From Phoronis australis (taxonomy: Eukaryota > Phoronida > Phoronidae): DNA of 64,000 nucleotides. Position 1 is the stretch's first letter. Every line of letters begins with the position of its first letter. The position numbers and the translations under genes were made by a program. The notes beneath the pieces are model-generated. The model ran no database searches, was not told the origin of the DNA, and saw only the letters and a list, made by a program, of their open reading frames with translations. Of the stretch, positions 35,082 to 48,516 are shown in pieces. The stretch lies in assembly GCA_002633005.1 (NCBI GenBank), contig NMRA01000418.1, positions 73,519 to 137,518 of the forward strand, in the 5' to 3' direction.

Positions 35082-36651
35082 TTAAAGTCCTTGTCTCACG
35101 CGTTGTTAACCCTTATTACATGGTTAGAAGATGTTATAAGGATCCAAGAAGTACTTACCCCAAAACTAATACACGATCCGTACTCGAAAACAGTTTAAAT
35201 GAACGCGCCACTCACGATTCGCACCCGAAGAAACACCGCCATTTTGAACTTGCCGCGAACCCGGAAGTATAATTCATTCAGGAACCCAGGCCGAGAAAAC
35301 GCCGTCAGCGAGTGCGACTGGAGCAGTGCCTGTACTGTTACCAGCCAGCAAACGGGGATAAAAAATCGACAGCGCGCCTTAATTTTGATAAAATCAAACT
35401 ACCGACAATTTTATGGAATTTGCTGAAGAAATGTGGCGAATAAATTTTGACAGAAATTATTTTGCCAGACTCGGGACCGCAGCCTATCGGACCCGGTGCG
35501 GATCGAGACCAGACACTGGCGAACGCTAAATGCATGCGGTTGCAAGCTGTTTTGTCGAAGTAAAATGGTCAAATGATAAATGCTGCATATTTTCAAAGGT
35601 AGTTTTAGACACTTGCATGAAATTACGGGCTGCCTAGTCCTGTGTCACACTGCTGGCCACAAACACAAAAAACACGAAAATTGAACAAAGTTTCTTTTTT
35701 GTAGCAACGTTTGTCAAAATGTATCAACGTTAAATCTTCACAAATTACAAAGTAGCCGATTGAACATGCCTTTCAGTTCAGCAAAAGTCGACATTGTAGG
35801 TGCTGCCAGAAATGAGACGATCGAAGTCCAACGGGAATTGTGAGCACATTTATCACTTAATGAGAAACAACTGGGAGGCTGAAATTTGGTGAACACTGCT
35901 AAATCGTGCAGAATAGTAAGTAAAGATATGTCTAACTCAATTTTGCCGTAATTTGTTGGCGAAAACAATTACACAAAGTTTTAAACTCGTAACTCATCCC
36001 GCTGTCCTCCAATATGGCCGACGCGATCCAAACAAAGTGACCCAAATTTCGCCACAAAACTTGCAATAACTTTACAGTGCTTGCCCCGATTTTGATACTT
36101 TTTCGATTTTTACTGAGTAGAATGTACTACCTTTCCGATGATAGCAAAGTACTTTTTCAAAACGAGGAAAAAAATAAAACCCAAAAAAAATTGGTTCGAC
36201 CCATATTGGTTCCTAGGTTCGACCCGCCTACGTAAGGAACTAAACACCAATGCTATTTTAACATACTAAGTACGCGTAACATTCCAAAAAAATCAACGAC
36301 CACTAACTACAAACTATAAATACACTACATATGCAAACGAATCACGATATATTACAAATAAAAAAAATAATGAAGACTTTTCGAGCAAGCCATAGCACAT
36401 TCAGTTACAAGGAAAAAATGGCGGCGTTCAGGACAAGTTCCTGAACTGATGAGCCGGAAATGTGGGTACGGAAATAACCGATGACAACCGGTAATCATAC
36501 GCTCAGAGAGAAGGGTCAAATACTGTTACAAAATCGCTTTTGGCAAGAAAGGCGAAAAGAATATAAAGAAAGGGTGTCGAAAATAAGAATTTACGTAGTA
36601 AGTATTTTCGGATACTGGAACCACATGGGCAGTTTGCAACAAGGACTTTAA
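35082..36651 (+). mobile_element. 1.57-kb TTAA-bounded element (copy 1)
   Basis: Starts TTAAAGTCCTTG and ends CAAGGACTTTAA. An inverted copy is at 54750-56359. Interior has 'ggttcgaccc' repeats and, near both ends, AAAATGGCGG (YY1-like) and CCGGAAGT or CCGGAAAT (ETS-like) motifs. No transposase seen; a non-autonomous TTAA element of piggyBac or Kolobok type (inference). A diverged part of its interior recurs at about 39110-39230. Confidence 0.75.
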
Positions 36652-39600
36652 TGAAGTAAGAAACAGCAAGATTTCTGCTTCATTCGTTTTTATTGTGTCC
36701 GAGTTCACAAAAGACATTGTGAATTATACTGCAGGGCGTGACATCCAACCATAGCCCTGCGCCAAATTTACGATATTGAATGTTAACCAGTCTCAGATTC
36801 GTCAGCATGGACTGGATTATTACATCGTCTGCTACGCCAGGCAATGCTAATCCACTATCACTGTTATGTTTAAAAGAGACAGTATCAACGGAAGTTTCGT
36901 TACACAAATTAGTTTATAACGTCTGCAAAGTTCAAATATTTTTTGTTCTATGTTTGTCACTTCGTGGATAACTGAATTTTAACACTGTTTTTTGTACTCA
37001 AGTGCGACAGAGATCACACTAAGCTGGACACTCCATTGCCAAATTGTCTTGCAAAGTGTACTTTACCCAGATACTTCCACTACATGATGCTCGGGTTAAG
37101 GTCTTGTCTATGTTGTCTATGATGAGCAAACTGCACCCAATTACTGTACATCTAATTTTCAAATTTTGCCTGCGGGGAAGGCCTCTCCCAACCCCCCCCC
37201 CCCATGGGAGGATCTCACTTCATCCCACGCTTGCATGTGATGCCGGGTTCTGCATCCGCGTTGATCATTCACCACCACGCTCCTTTCGAAACCCAGCTAA
37301 TAGGGGGGTCCAATTTCTCATATTTGCGTGCGGCAACAGGTTTTGCATCCCGTTTTGGCCATTCACCACCATGCTCCTTGCAAAACCCAAGGGAAACATT
37401 GAAAATAATGACATTTATTTCACGTATTTTGGTGTTTTTAAAAAAAGGATGAAAAGCATGAAGTTACAGCTCTGAAACACCAGTATGGAGTCGTGCTAAG
37501 ATATAAACCCTACATATACATAGGCTATAGTAATGCCCTGTGGAGATAAGACCTCTGGGAGCATGATAAGCTAGCAGTGGAAGAAACTTTGACAACCAAT
37601 TCTGTTGCAGCTTGAAAGATATTGTAGATGTTCAACCAAGTATGAACATGGCAACATTGTATATAATTTGTATACTTCTTTGAAAAAAGACTGTGAGCTC
37701 ACTTCTCCTTTCAGCTCTGTGTCTAGGCTTCTTAGTAATCATTACAATGAGTGTTTCCAAACTTACAAGGGTTCCGATTGACAGTGGGACGTCCAGAATA
37801 GTGCTGAGGGCGTCCAAATGGACGCCCAGGATGTACGCTGCGTGAAGGCCTGGGCACAAGTGTTTTTATAAGCCTTGGTTTGTAAAGGATTAAGATTTAT
37901 TAGAGTCTGATTAATAACGTAGAAAATAGATCTGAAACTAAATAAGGTGATCCAGATCCTCCCAAGGATACTATTGTTTCACGAATTGTAGAAAAACAAC
38001 AAGAATGGATCAACTGAAATTTGCGGATGTGTCAACAGAAACAGAAATAAAGTACAATCAAACACTGTATGACAATTGACATTTAAGATGTGGTGTAATG
38101 AATATGATACATTTTTGCATAAAAAATTCAATGTTATAATTTAAAGAACATTGTTCTCTTTTGAGTCTGTGAGGGGTACATAATACATAAAAACAATTCT
38201 CAGACTGATACTATAGGTAATCATTTCAATTCCAAAAACCATAATATTCAAGATCTTTCTGTACAAATAATAGAAAAACTCTAACACCCCAGTACCCCTT
38301 AGAAAATGCCCAAAAATGACGGGATATTCTTTTTGAGCTGAATTACACACGCCCTATCAACACCGTTTCACCATTCTTATCGCACAATTTCTTGAGCTGT
38401 GGACTAAAATAAGTTTTACATGACACCGTATTGTTTGTTGGGTAAAATGGCAGCTTGGAAACGCAGACGAACGTGTATCAAGAATGCTGAAATCTGAATG
38501 GTCAGTTAAGCCGTCAGTCGCAATCCTGTGGCGTGTTTTCAGTAATGCTTATACCTGCGCTAGGACCTAGCTAAAATCTTGCCAATGTCACGTGATTTCA
38601 TTTAAAATACATGGCATTATCTCACGTAATCTTGCAAAGTGTTGCTTTTTAGCGAGGTCCTAGCGTTACTGAACGGGAGGCTGGTGATAGGTCAATTCAT
38701 GTCGCGTTTGCCAAAAGGGCATTCTGTAGAAGAGGTATACAAAAATTGCGTTCAAAAGGTTTTTTCACAGAAAAATACTCTCCAAAATGGTGCCATTTTC
38801 TACAAAATTATATCTAAAAGGTGCCGTTCCTGAATTTCTGGAACAAAAGTGTGCGAAAATGTGTACTTTTACAAAAATTAGTCTCAACATGGGTCACTTT
38901 TTGTCCAAGCGCACTCTATAAACGGGTACGCATTCAAATTTTTCGGTCGGCATTACTCGTACAAAAATTACTCCAGCCGGATGATCGTATTACGAGAAAA
39001 TCAAAACGATACATGATTCAGTTTATGTACAACGCTAAGCGCATGCTAATCTATAGCTGGTCAGCATTTCTGACATTCTTCAATGTTCACAAAGGCTGCC
39101 GCTACATTTGAAGATGGGCCAACCCGATCCAAACAAGTGGCCCACAATTCGTCACGAAAACTGCAATAGCTTTGCAATGCTTGCTTTAACCAGATTGTTA
39201 TGATAATTTTTGGACTATTATTGAGTGGGATTTGATTCCACCGCCACCTTGGCCTGATTGCCTACTTGATCGGAACCGCCAGTGCCACAGGCGTCCTAAA
39301 ATTCTGGTCGTCCCCAGAAAAGATCATACGCTAAGCCTAGGCTAAGAAATAAGGAATCATACACACATCGCGTCGGACTAGTGACTAATGTAGTGGGCTG
39401 GTTCCACCGTCGTCAACCGGACAAGTATGGCACTGAAATTGAATTGAATCAGTCTGAGCTTGAACTGAAGCATTACTATAGACCATAGTGTGGCTTGAAA
39501 AACATTTTGACAGAATAGCTTACGAGATTACCTTTTGAACAGAGTAAGAAACAGCAAATGGCCAACAACGTTTGTTGTTCCATTCTGATGTTGCTCTGGA

Positions 39601-39850
39601 CGAATTCAGTGCTGATGAATGTACACTGTACAGTGCATGACAGACAATAGACGGTATTATGAGCAGACGATTAACTTATTAGGCGCTAAAGCACGGTTTC
39701 TCCCAGTTATCGCTAGATAGCGCTGCTATCTGCGACACTAGCTGGTCCCTGCGTGTCGCCAAATCTGTTGACCAAGCACCATGACCTACATTCCACAGCT
39801 CCTGATGTGGGATGGCACGTGCTTTTCCGCACGACAGGCATCAACCAGGA
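36652..39850. other. Interval without supported gene
   Basis: Only small repeats noticed. Open frames of 60-143 codons show no family features. Confidence 0.45.
37216..37395 (+). repeat. Imperfect ~100-bp tandem duplication
   Basis: Two units containing 'ttctgcatccgcgtt..atcattcaccaccacgctcctt' and 'ttttgcatcccgttt..ccattcaccaccatgctcctt'. Confidence 0.65.
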
Positions 39851-40281
39851 CAGTGGCGGATCTACGGGGGGGTTCAGGGTGTTTATACCCCCGTTGAGCC
39901 AGGACCTACAAAAAGTAAAAGACAAAGACGTCTCCAGCAAAACAAAAACCGACGACACCGCCAGCGTGTGTAAACCCCAAGTAAACCAACTTGGAAAAAA
40001 TTGAGAGGGGGTTCACTCTGAAAATATGTTGTTTTTTGCATTGCTTTGCGAATTGCTGTATATGAAAATCAACGCATTTCAAGTCTTCCTGGCTCATCCG
40101 GCAAAACGTGCTTCCTTCGACAATCATTCCAGTGAACTGAGTAGCCAAGCATTTTAGAAACTTCACCACTCAGCCGAAAGAGCAGCCCTATAGCTGATTT
40201 CTTTAGGGAACTAGCTTCTTTACTCTAAGATATGTTTTGATTTAATCAGGGGAAATACTGTGGTGCTGCAACGATAAGGCG
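39851..40281 (+). mobile_element. hAT-like fragment A, left copy
   Basis: Begins CAGTGGCGGATCTACGGGGG. Matches, inverted, 42272-42639. It abuts the second hAT-like end at 40282. Confidence 0.65.
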
Positions 40282-41389
40282 CAGGGGCGGATCTACGTTT
40301 TCAGCAAGGGGGGGTTTAGGATTCCTGCCAAGGTCGAATCCTAGGCGCGTGGCTCCGAGCGGGGGGAGGTCGGGAGGGGGGTTCCCCTCCCGTGTAAGAA
40401 TTTTTTTTGTTTTTGTAGCCAAACAGTGAAATTTCCATGCATCCCGGTAAGTTTCTGGCACTTAACATGTCTCTGGAGTTTTTCTTAAGATAATTAAAAA
40501 CCCTTCTCGATTTCGTCACATGAACTTGGCACATAAGTTTCGTGAAACCATATTGTGCACATCTGGGTATGAGTCACGCCACCAGCAAAAATTTTTGTTG
40601 GAACATCTGCTTACACACACCTTTTTTAGCATACGAAAAGTCGTATACGAAAAAGTGTGGTGTGTATACAGGGGTTTAGACAATTTCCAAATATTCAAGA
40701 GCATAATTAAGGAGCACCGACGGGGCGTAAAAACTTGAATATCAGATGATCGCGTAACAGCAGCCTCAAGTTGTTTAAGAACGAAGACCTGTACTGTTAG
40801 TCCGGAAATAAACATGTGTTCTGTCTCGTTACGAGAAAAACTGGCGAACGATGGTGCTCTCAACTCATAGTCTATTATTAAAAGCGACAATAAATAATTA
40901 GGTATCACTTTATTAAGCTGAATCACGTTGACAACAATTGAAAAACGTCAAATCTATCAGGAAACAAATCATCTGAAAACAGTTTCACGAAACCAAAACA
41001 TCCTGTGCACAGTGGTGAAAAGATACACTGGACTAGTTTGCAGAGGGACCAGATGTACACTGAGAGTACACAAAAAGCTGACCTGGTCCGTCACGAGACC
41101 AAGAGTACACCTGTGCTTATTATCCCTATAAAAATAGTCGATCTGTCGCGGGACCAAACAGTACTGGCTGAGATAAATAGTTTTACAAAGCACACTTTGG
41201 TAAAAAAATCACAAGACTAGTTCGCCGAGGGACCAGAAGTACACTGAAACTCAACATCTACACAAATCAAGCTGGCCTGGTCCGTCGCGAGACCTAAAGT
41301 GTACTATGCAAAAAATTTTGAATTGAAAACTTCTCTCTAAAATTTTAATCCCCAGTGGTTACTCATACGTTAGGCCTATCCTTCTGTTG

Positions 41390-41610
41390 TCTAGACTACT
41401 GAGGAATTTGTATATCGGATCCAATGATTTGCTCGTCTTGGAACCATTCTACCCAGATATCTTCGATGTTTGTTCCCAACGCTTGCACTTCGTCAACTGC
41501 TGTGTCAATGAGCTTGTAAGCCTCTACAATGTCAGCATCTCGTTTCGCAGCTCAGTTGACACTAAGACCCTTGAGGTTGCCAAGTCCATTCAAAAGACTT
41601 ACATGCGCAA
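41390..41610 (-). pseudogene. hAT transposase fragment, left arm
   Basis: Minus strand reads VAHVSLLNGLGNLKGLSVN, a stop, then AAKRDADIVEAYKLIDTAVD, EVQALGTNIEDIWVEWFQD and DIQIPQ. The pattern (DIVEAYKLI..V...L...I) resembles the middle helical region of ZNF862/TTF-type hAT transposases. Stops on both sides; not functional. Confidence 0.55.
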
Positions 41611-42111
41611 CTAAATTTGATCCGTTCATCATGGACTACTTCAAACCTTGACGATGAATCCCAGGACCTATTTGCATCTCTTGCAATTTTCGAAATAAAC
41701 GTCCCAATGTCTGAACGCTTGAAACCCGAAGTACTAATATCAAATAAATGCCCATGGGCATGAGCGTTTCATCGGGTGAGCCTTTCTGCGGAAATTCCCA
41801 GTATAGAAGACGGCAGTGTGCTTATTGCAAGTAGACAGACGGTAGGTGTTGAGGTCGGAACTAGGGCTCCTTAGGAGGCCTATTGAACATCGCACGAGTC
41901 CCGCAAGAGTTTGTTGTGAAAGAACAACCTCCCCGCAATTTCTGGTACTGTACACTTTTCGCGAATGCGGTCACTTTCTCAATGTGAGTGCCCCCTTATT
42001 CATTCCTTGTATAGACATAACTTGTTATAGAGTGTGTCTTCAAACGGACTCGCGACCAGACCACGGCGCCCGCCACAATAGCAATTCTTCGGAAAAAGAT
42101 TTTTTTTCAAA

Positions 42112-42172
42112 AATATTACATGTACAGTGTACATGTACACAATATTACATGTACATGAACACTGTACGATAT
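42112..42172. repeat. TACATGTACA palindrome cluster
   Basis: Several overlapping palindromes such as GTACATGTAC around 'acagtgtacatgtacacaat'. Mirrored at 42775-42795 in the other arm. Confidence 0.8.
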
Positions 42173-42271
42173 TGCGCAAGACAACTTTACTATACACCAG
42201 TTACAAACGTGTTGAGTTTAATAGAATGACACGGCATGACAGATGAGGTAAAAACGTTGCACGTCAATTTG

Positions 42272-42639
42272 CCTGAATATCAGGGTTGCGGCACCGCAGT
42301 ATTTCCCCTAATCAAATCAAAATGCAATATATCTTAGAGTAAAAAAGCTAGTTACCTAAAGAAATCAGCTATAGAACTGCTCTTTCAGCGGTGAATCCAT
42401 CTAAAATGCTTGGCTACTTCAGAAGTGTCGACGGAAGCGCGCGCACAATAAATCCCCGCGCATTTTGCCGATGAGCCACAAAGACTCGGCAATTCACAAT
42501 GCAAAAAACTATATTTTCAGAGTGAACCCCCCCCCTCAATTTTTTCCAAGTTGGTTTACTTGGGGTTTACACACGCTGGCGGTGCCGTTTTTGTTTTGCT
42601 GGAGGCGCTTTTNACCCCCCCCCCGTAGATCCGCCACTG
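42272..42639 (-). mobile_element. hAT-like fragment A, inverted copy (palindrome spacer)
   Basis: Reverse complement of 39851-40270; its CAGTGGCGGATCTACG end is at 42639. A single N at 42613 sits in its C-run. Confidence 0.7.
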
Positions 42640-43289
42640 AGGCGAATCTATAAGTTGACGTGCAGCGTTTTTACCCGTTCATCTTAGTCATGCCGTTTCA
42701 TTCCATTGTACCCCACACGTTTGTAAGTCGAATTTGACTGGTTTATAGTAAAGTTGTCTTGCGCAATATCATACAGTGTACATGTACATGTAATATTTTC
42801 GAAAAGAACTCGTTTTCCGAAGAATTGCCGCGTCGCGGGCGCACGGTGGCCTGGTCGCGAGTCCGTTTGAAGATGAACTCTAACAAGTAACATTGTATGT
42901 CTATACAAAGAATGACCAAGGGGGCACTCACATTGACAAAGTGACCGCATTCGCGAACAGTGTACAGTACCAGAAATAGCGGGGAGGCTGTATTTTCACA
43001 GCAAAGTCTTACGGGACTCGTGCGATGTTCAATAGGCCTCCTACGGAGCTCTAGTTCCGACCTCCGTCAACACCTACCGTCTTTCTACATGCAATAAGCA
43101 CCAGTGCCGTCTTCTATACTGGGAATTTCCGCAGAAAGACCCACCCGATGAAACGCCCATGCCCATGGGCATTAGTACTTGGAGTTTCAAGCGTTCAGAC
43201 AGAGACGTTTATTCCGAAACTGCAAGCGATGCAAATAGGTCCTGGGATTCATCCTCTAGGTTTGAAGTAGTTCATGATGAAGGAATCAA

Positions 43290-43510
43290 ATTTAGTTGCG
43301 CATGTAAGTCTTTTGAATGGACTTGGCAACCTCAGGGGGCTTAGTGCCAATTGAGCTTCGAAACGAGATGCTGACATTACATGTACAAGCGCATTGCCTT
43401 AGTCAGACACAGCAGTTGACGAAGTGCAAGCGTTGGGAATAAACATCGAAGATGTCTGGGTAGAATGGTTCCAAGACAGGCAAACCATTGGATTTGATAT
43501 ACAGATTCCT
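43290..43510 (+). pseudogene. hAT transposase fragment, right arm
   Basis: Mirror of the left-arm fragment with additional differences (for example a TACATGTAC insertion near 43378). Retains GINIEDVWVEWFQD-like coding. Confidence 0.5.
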
Positions 43511-43777
43511 CGGCAGTCAAGACGACAGCAGGATACTAACTTAAGGTTAACGTTCCTGGAGAAACACCCACGTATTAAGTTATAATTCTACACAGTTTGT
43601 ACATAATGTCGGTTTTTATGCTTGTGTACAATGGAAACGAAATAGAAATTATTTTTGGTCATGCCAAATTTACCCAATACTGTAGAGGGTCCACGAGCAC
43701 ACACAAACTGATTCTGGTTTGTATTTCCACTTAATTGGCTCTATCTGCTTCATAACCAAAATCTATTTCACGTAGTC

Positions 43778-44684
43778 ATAGGCGGATTTAGGGGGGGGGN
43801 NNNNNNNNNNNNNNNNNNNNNNNNNNNNNNNNNNNNNNNNNNNNNNNNNNNNNNNNNNNNNNNNNNNNNNNNNNNNNNNNNNNNNNNNNNNNNNNNNNNN
43901 NNNNNNNNNNNNNNNNNNNNNNNNNNNNNNNNNNNNNNNNNNNNNNNNNNNNNNNNNNNNNNNNNNNNNNNNNNNNNNNNNNNNNNNNNNNNNNNNNNNN
44001 NNNNNNNNNNNNNNNNNNNNNNNNNNNNNNNNNNNNNNNNNNNNNNNNNNNNNNNNNNNNNNNNNNNNNNNNNNNNNNNNNNNNNNNNNNNNNNNNNNNN
44101 NNNNNNNNNNNNNNNNNNNNNNNNNNNNNNNNNNNNNNNNNNNNNNNNNNNNNNNNNNNNNNNNNNNNNNNNNNNNNNNNNNNNNNNNNNNNNNNNNNNN
44201 NNNNNNNNNNNNNNNNNNNNNNNNNNNNNNNNNNNNNNNNNNNNNNNNNNNNNNNNNNNNNNNNNNNNNNNNNNNNNNNNNNNNNNNNNNNNNNNNNNNN
44301 NNNNNNNNNNNNNNNNNNNNNNNNNNNNNNNNNNNNNNNNNNNNNNNNNNNNNNNNNNNNNNNNNNNNNNNNNNNNNNNNNNNNNNNNNNNNNNNNNNNN
44401 NNNNNNNNNNNNNNNNNNNNNNNNNNNNNNNNNNNNNNNNNNNNNNNNNNNNNNNNNNNNNNNNNNNNNNNNNNNNNNNNNNNNNNNNNNNNNNNNNNNN
44501 NNNNNNNNNNNNNNNNNNNNNNNNNNNNNNNNNNNNNNNNNNNNNNNNNNNNNNNNNNNNNNNNNNNNNNNNNNNNNNNNNNNNNTGCTATGCGCATCTA
44601 CAATCGTGGTTCAGTTTGCGCAAATGTTTACAGCCGGACAAAATGTTGGGCCCCCCCTTGTGATATCCTAGATCCGCCACTGCG
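43778..44684. mobile_element. hAT-like insertion containing an assembly gap
   Basis: Left end CATAGGCGGATTTAGGGGGG, right end the complement of CAGTGGCGGATCTAGGATAT. CGTAGT occurs directly outside both ends, perhaps part of the target duplication. Most of the interior is unsequenced. Confidence 0.55.
43800..44585. other. Assembly gap (786 N)
   Basis: Unknown bases following a G-run. The long minus-strand open frame here is an artefact of N. Confidence 0.98.
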
Positions 44685-45938
44685 TAGTGCGTAGTTATAT
44701 TTGTACTCAATACTTATTTCTTCCACTAGTGAGTACTAGAGAACAGTGCGATTTAAACCCTTCCTAGACAACCTCTCGCAGCAGTTGACGACCAGATGTA
44801 GTAAAATACACGTATGAGCAACCACTGGGCATTAAAAAGTGTCTAGAGAGTCTAGAGAGAAGTTTTCAATTCAAAATTTTTGCATACTACGCTTTAGGTC
44901 TCGCGACGGACCAGTCCAGCTTGATTTGTGTATATATTGAGTTTCAGTGTACATGTGGTCCATCGGCGAACTAGTCTTGTGATGTTTTTTTACCAAACTA
45001 TGCTTTTTAAAACTATTTGTCTCAGCCAGTAGGCCTAATGTTTGGTCCCGCCGCGACAGATCGACTATTTTTATAGGGATAATAAGCACGGGTGCACTTT
45101 TGGTCTCGTGAAAGACCAGGCCAGCCTTTTTGTGTACTCTCAGTGTACATCTGCATGGTCCCTCTGCGAACTCAGTGGTCCTGTATATCTTTTCACCACC
45201 ATGAACATCATGTTTTGGTTTCGTGAAACTGTTTTCAGATGATTTGTTTCCTGATACATTTGACGTTTTTCAATTGTTGTCAACGTGATTCAGCTTAATA
45301 AAGTGATACATTTAAGTATCACTTTTTAAGCAATTAAAATTGCTTATTGTCGCTTTTTTCAATAGACTATGAGCTGAGAGCACCATCGTTCGCCAGTTTT
45401 TCTCGTAACGAAACTAAACACATGTTTATTTCCGGACTAACAGAACAGGTTTTCGTCCTTAAACAACTTGAGGTTGCTGTTACGCGATCATCTGATATTC
45501 AATTTTTACGCCCCGTCGGCGCTCCTTATGCTCTTGAATATTTGGTAGTTGTCTAAACCCCACACTTTTTCGTATACGACTTTTCGTATGCTAAAAAGGT
45601 GTGTGCAAGCAGATGTTCTAATAAAATTTTTTGCTGCTGGCGTGACTCATACGCAGATGTGCACAAATATGGTTTCATGAAACTTATGAGCCCCGTTCAT
45701 GCGACGAAATCGAGAAGGGTTTTAAATTATCTTAAGAAAAACTCAAGAGACATGTTAAGTACCAGAAACTTACCAGGATGCATAAAAATTTTACTTTGGC
45801 TACAAAAACAAAAAATTGTCTTACACCGGACGGGGAAAACTCCCCTCCCGACCTCCCCCCTCTCGGCGCCACGCGCCACGGATTCGACCTTTGCGGGAAT
45901 CCTAACCCCCCCTTACTGAATACGTAGATACGCCACTG

Positions 45939-46833
45939 CGGGATCCATGAAGACGAAGTGCATGAGTAGCGAATTTGAGTGGAAAAGAAATCTTTGTGTC
46001 CGACGTTGAAACAACTCTGTTTTAAAACCCCTTTGTTATAATTATTCTTAACATATAAGAAGTACGCCGATTTCTGTTAACTAGCGGTACCGTAACCTCA
46101 GCATAAAAATCGTCGGCGAATAGTTTTGAAATCTAGCGAAGAAATTTAAAAATATGCGATTTTTGAAAATCGTAAAATTCCCAGTTAATTCGTTTTCGGA
46201 AAGCCATGATGCCAAAGTGCGAATATAAGCGTCGACTGAACTTAGGTAAACTCAGACAAAACAGCTTCCTTGTACCAATGAGTTTCAACAGTTATAGCTC
46301 ATTGGTCGTAAGTACTGTACCTTCGGTACAAATAGAACGTATAATCTGGTTCTGTCTTGCGGAATATCTTCATGAAATCTCGAGCTTCGCAAAACCACTC
46401 TGGAGGATGGGCATGAGCTGTGTTCAACATCTCTCGTAGCGCTTTTTATTGCCCATCTTTCCACAGATTATTATTTTATCTTTATGTTATTTGTACACTC
46501 ATATTTCTGGACCTTATCAGTCATAATAAATGATCGTATATCGCCTATACACGGTCTCCTTTGTAGCTCTGGAAACGGAGCTTGCGACGCACCTATTAAT
46601 TTCGGGACATATTCCGAACATAAATGCTGTTTACATGCAGTTTTATTTCAAAGTTTCAACAGAACAGTGGATGCAACACTTGAATGAATATCAGCATCAA
46701 CAGCAAATTACAAGAAACCATCTAGAAAAAGACCTAACAATAACATTTCAAGCGAAGCCAACATAATGAAAAAAAATACCCGAAAACCTAGAAGAATAAC
46801 AAGCAAAACACTGAGAGTAAATTGTTATAACAA
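45939..46833. other. No gene seen
   Basis: AT-rich sequence after the palindrome; no recognisable feature. Confidence 0.45.
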
Positions 46834-47103
46834 TTAACATGTTCATCAAACAAGTAACATTTGAACATCATAACAACAAATTACAACACGGATGTGAAAT
46901 ACCAGGTTCATTAGTTTCTCAAAGCACTACGTATTTTCCTCAACACTAGAATTAACCATACAGTTTTAGCAATGGATTACTTTATTGTGTTCTTTTGCGA
47001 GGTTTGCGGTAAAGTAATACCACAAATCAGATGGAATGTCCAAATGACTAACAAGCAAAATAAACAGAGTGAATCTCAAAAACAACACCTTCATCAAACA
47101 ACA
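46834..47103 (+). repeat. ~270-bp tandem repeat unit (copy 1)
   Basis: Near-identical to 48517-48800. Separated from it by the CTCF-motif and DR1 repeats that begin at 47104. Confidence 0.75.
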
Positions 47104-48052
47104 AGAGCAACGCAGAGCGTTGAAATGCGCCCACAATTGCACCGTATACGGTATCCTTCCATGGTTGTTTATTGGCACCATAAAGTGGCCAGTAGAGGGC
47201 ATATATGTAGTATGTTGTAATTTGTAAAATGGATAGGCATGGTCATTGTCTAGCTCCTCGATAGGCTAGGGGCAAAATGTGAGTGATCTTCATAATACAA
47301 GCACATCCTATACATCAGATGCTTAAAGCATCACAGAAACATAGAATTAAAAACAAATTTACCAACATACGAGATTAGCACAGCATTAGAATGCCAGAAA
47401 CAAATTTCTACTTGGAACTTTTCCTTCATAGTCACGAAGTAACACAAAGTATACACCTGAAGACCTATGAAAATACATAGGTCAATGTAAAATACTAAAA
47501 TTGCCACTGGAGGCATACCGGTAGTCAGAATCATCCTAAAGTCGTCATCGTCCGTGGTCAAAATCACATAAATACGCTTGCTAAATTTAGTAAAGATCCG
47601 GCAAACGGTTTGGGACATACAGCCATGTGCGCAAAAAAAACTGCCACTAGGAGGCGCCACAGTAATCCAAGTAATGGGAAATTCAGCGTCAACCGTCCTC
47701 TTCATAGTAAGAACATACATGCCAATTTTCACAATCATACTTAGAGCGGTTTGGTTGATAGAGGGGTGGACGCCAAAAAAAAACAGACTCAAAAACAGTA
47801 AAAATGGCCACTGGGTGTCGCAAACTAGATCAAATCTATCCGAAAACAAGAGGATAGCGTCATCGCATTAATAGGTGCCTACATACCAAATTTCATGAAA
47901 ATCCGTTAAGGACTTGTGAAGATAGAGAGGTAAACGTAAAGAAATAAAATTGCCACTAGGGGGCACACTGGTAGGCGGATCCGTCCAAAAGTCGTCATCG
48001 TCTGTCGTTCAAAAACACCATATAAATACACTCATTAAATTTCGTAAAGATC
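47104..48052 (+). repeat. CTCF-motif repeat family, with 5' end
   Basis: 5' end 'gagcaacgcagagcgttgaa' (palindrome CAACGC-AGA-GCGTTG) then 'atgcgcccac'. Exact motif matches at 47189 (CCAGTAGAGGGC) and 47953. Cut off in mid-unit by an N at 48053. Confidence 0.8.
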
Positions 48053-48053
48053 N

Positions 48054-48516
48054 AATTTTAGTTTGCACCTAATGACCTTTGACCTATTTCACCTGATTGG
48101 ATGACCCGATTACTTAGAAAAGTAATTTTTAAATTGTCATGCTGACTTATACCTGTGCACCGAATTTGAAAAAAATAGCTTTAAAACTGAAGGAGGAGTA
48201 GCATTTTGAAAATTACATGACTTTTGCACCAAACGACCTCTTCCAGTGCAATATGGAATATGGTTATATAACCAATCAAAATTTATATACTGTCAAAAGT
48301 CATATGCTGAATTTAAAGACCGTACCTGCACCCAATTTGGAGTTATTAAGCCTCAAAGTTGGTCGGAAGAAGAATAAGAATAAGAATAAGAATAAGAATA
48401 AAATTGAAGAAAACCCAGGAACAACAGTACTCTGTGCTTACACGCGCAGAGTAATAAGAATAAAATTGAAGAAAACCCAGGAACAACAGGACTCTGCGCT
48501 CACAAGCGCAGAGTAA
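48054..48516 (+). repeat. DR1-hairpin repeat family, with duplicated 3' end
   Basis: DR1 TGACCTTTGACCT at 48073-48085; (AATAAG)n run; the ~64-base terminal module is present twice. The second copy has a perfect hairpin, ACTCTGCGCT and AGCGCAGAGT around CACA (48491-48514). Confidence 0.8.

Larger units (their letters stand above)
40282..45938. mobile_element. Giant hAT-related palindrome with ~2-kb arms
   Basis: The left arm (40282-42271) and right arm (42653-45938) are inverted copies. The outer ends are CAGGGGCGGATCTACG and the complement of CAGTGGCGTATCTACG, typical hAT-like starts. Arm matches include 'atagtcgatctgtcgcggga' at 41138 against 45040-45070, and the 'cccatgggcat' block at 41752 against 43160. 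The right arm is longer because another hAT-like element with the N gap (43778-44684) is inserted. The centre is fragment A in reverse. Inside each arm is a hAT transposase remnant. The arms have diverged by point changes, so this is not a mirrored-read artefact. Confidence 0.8.

Noticed and set aside
37044-37475. 143-codon ORF
   Set aside because: Spans an imperfect tandem duplication and a C-run; no domain features.
40516-40926. 136-codon minus-strand ORF in the palindrome arm
   Set aside because: The mirrored arm does not preserve it and no hAT or other motif is visible.
43788-44597. 269-residue open frame on the minus strand
   Set aside because: It is made almost wholly of unknown bases in the assembly gap.
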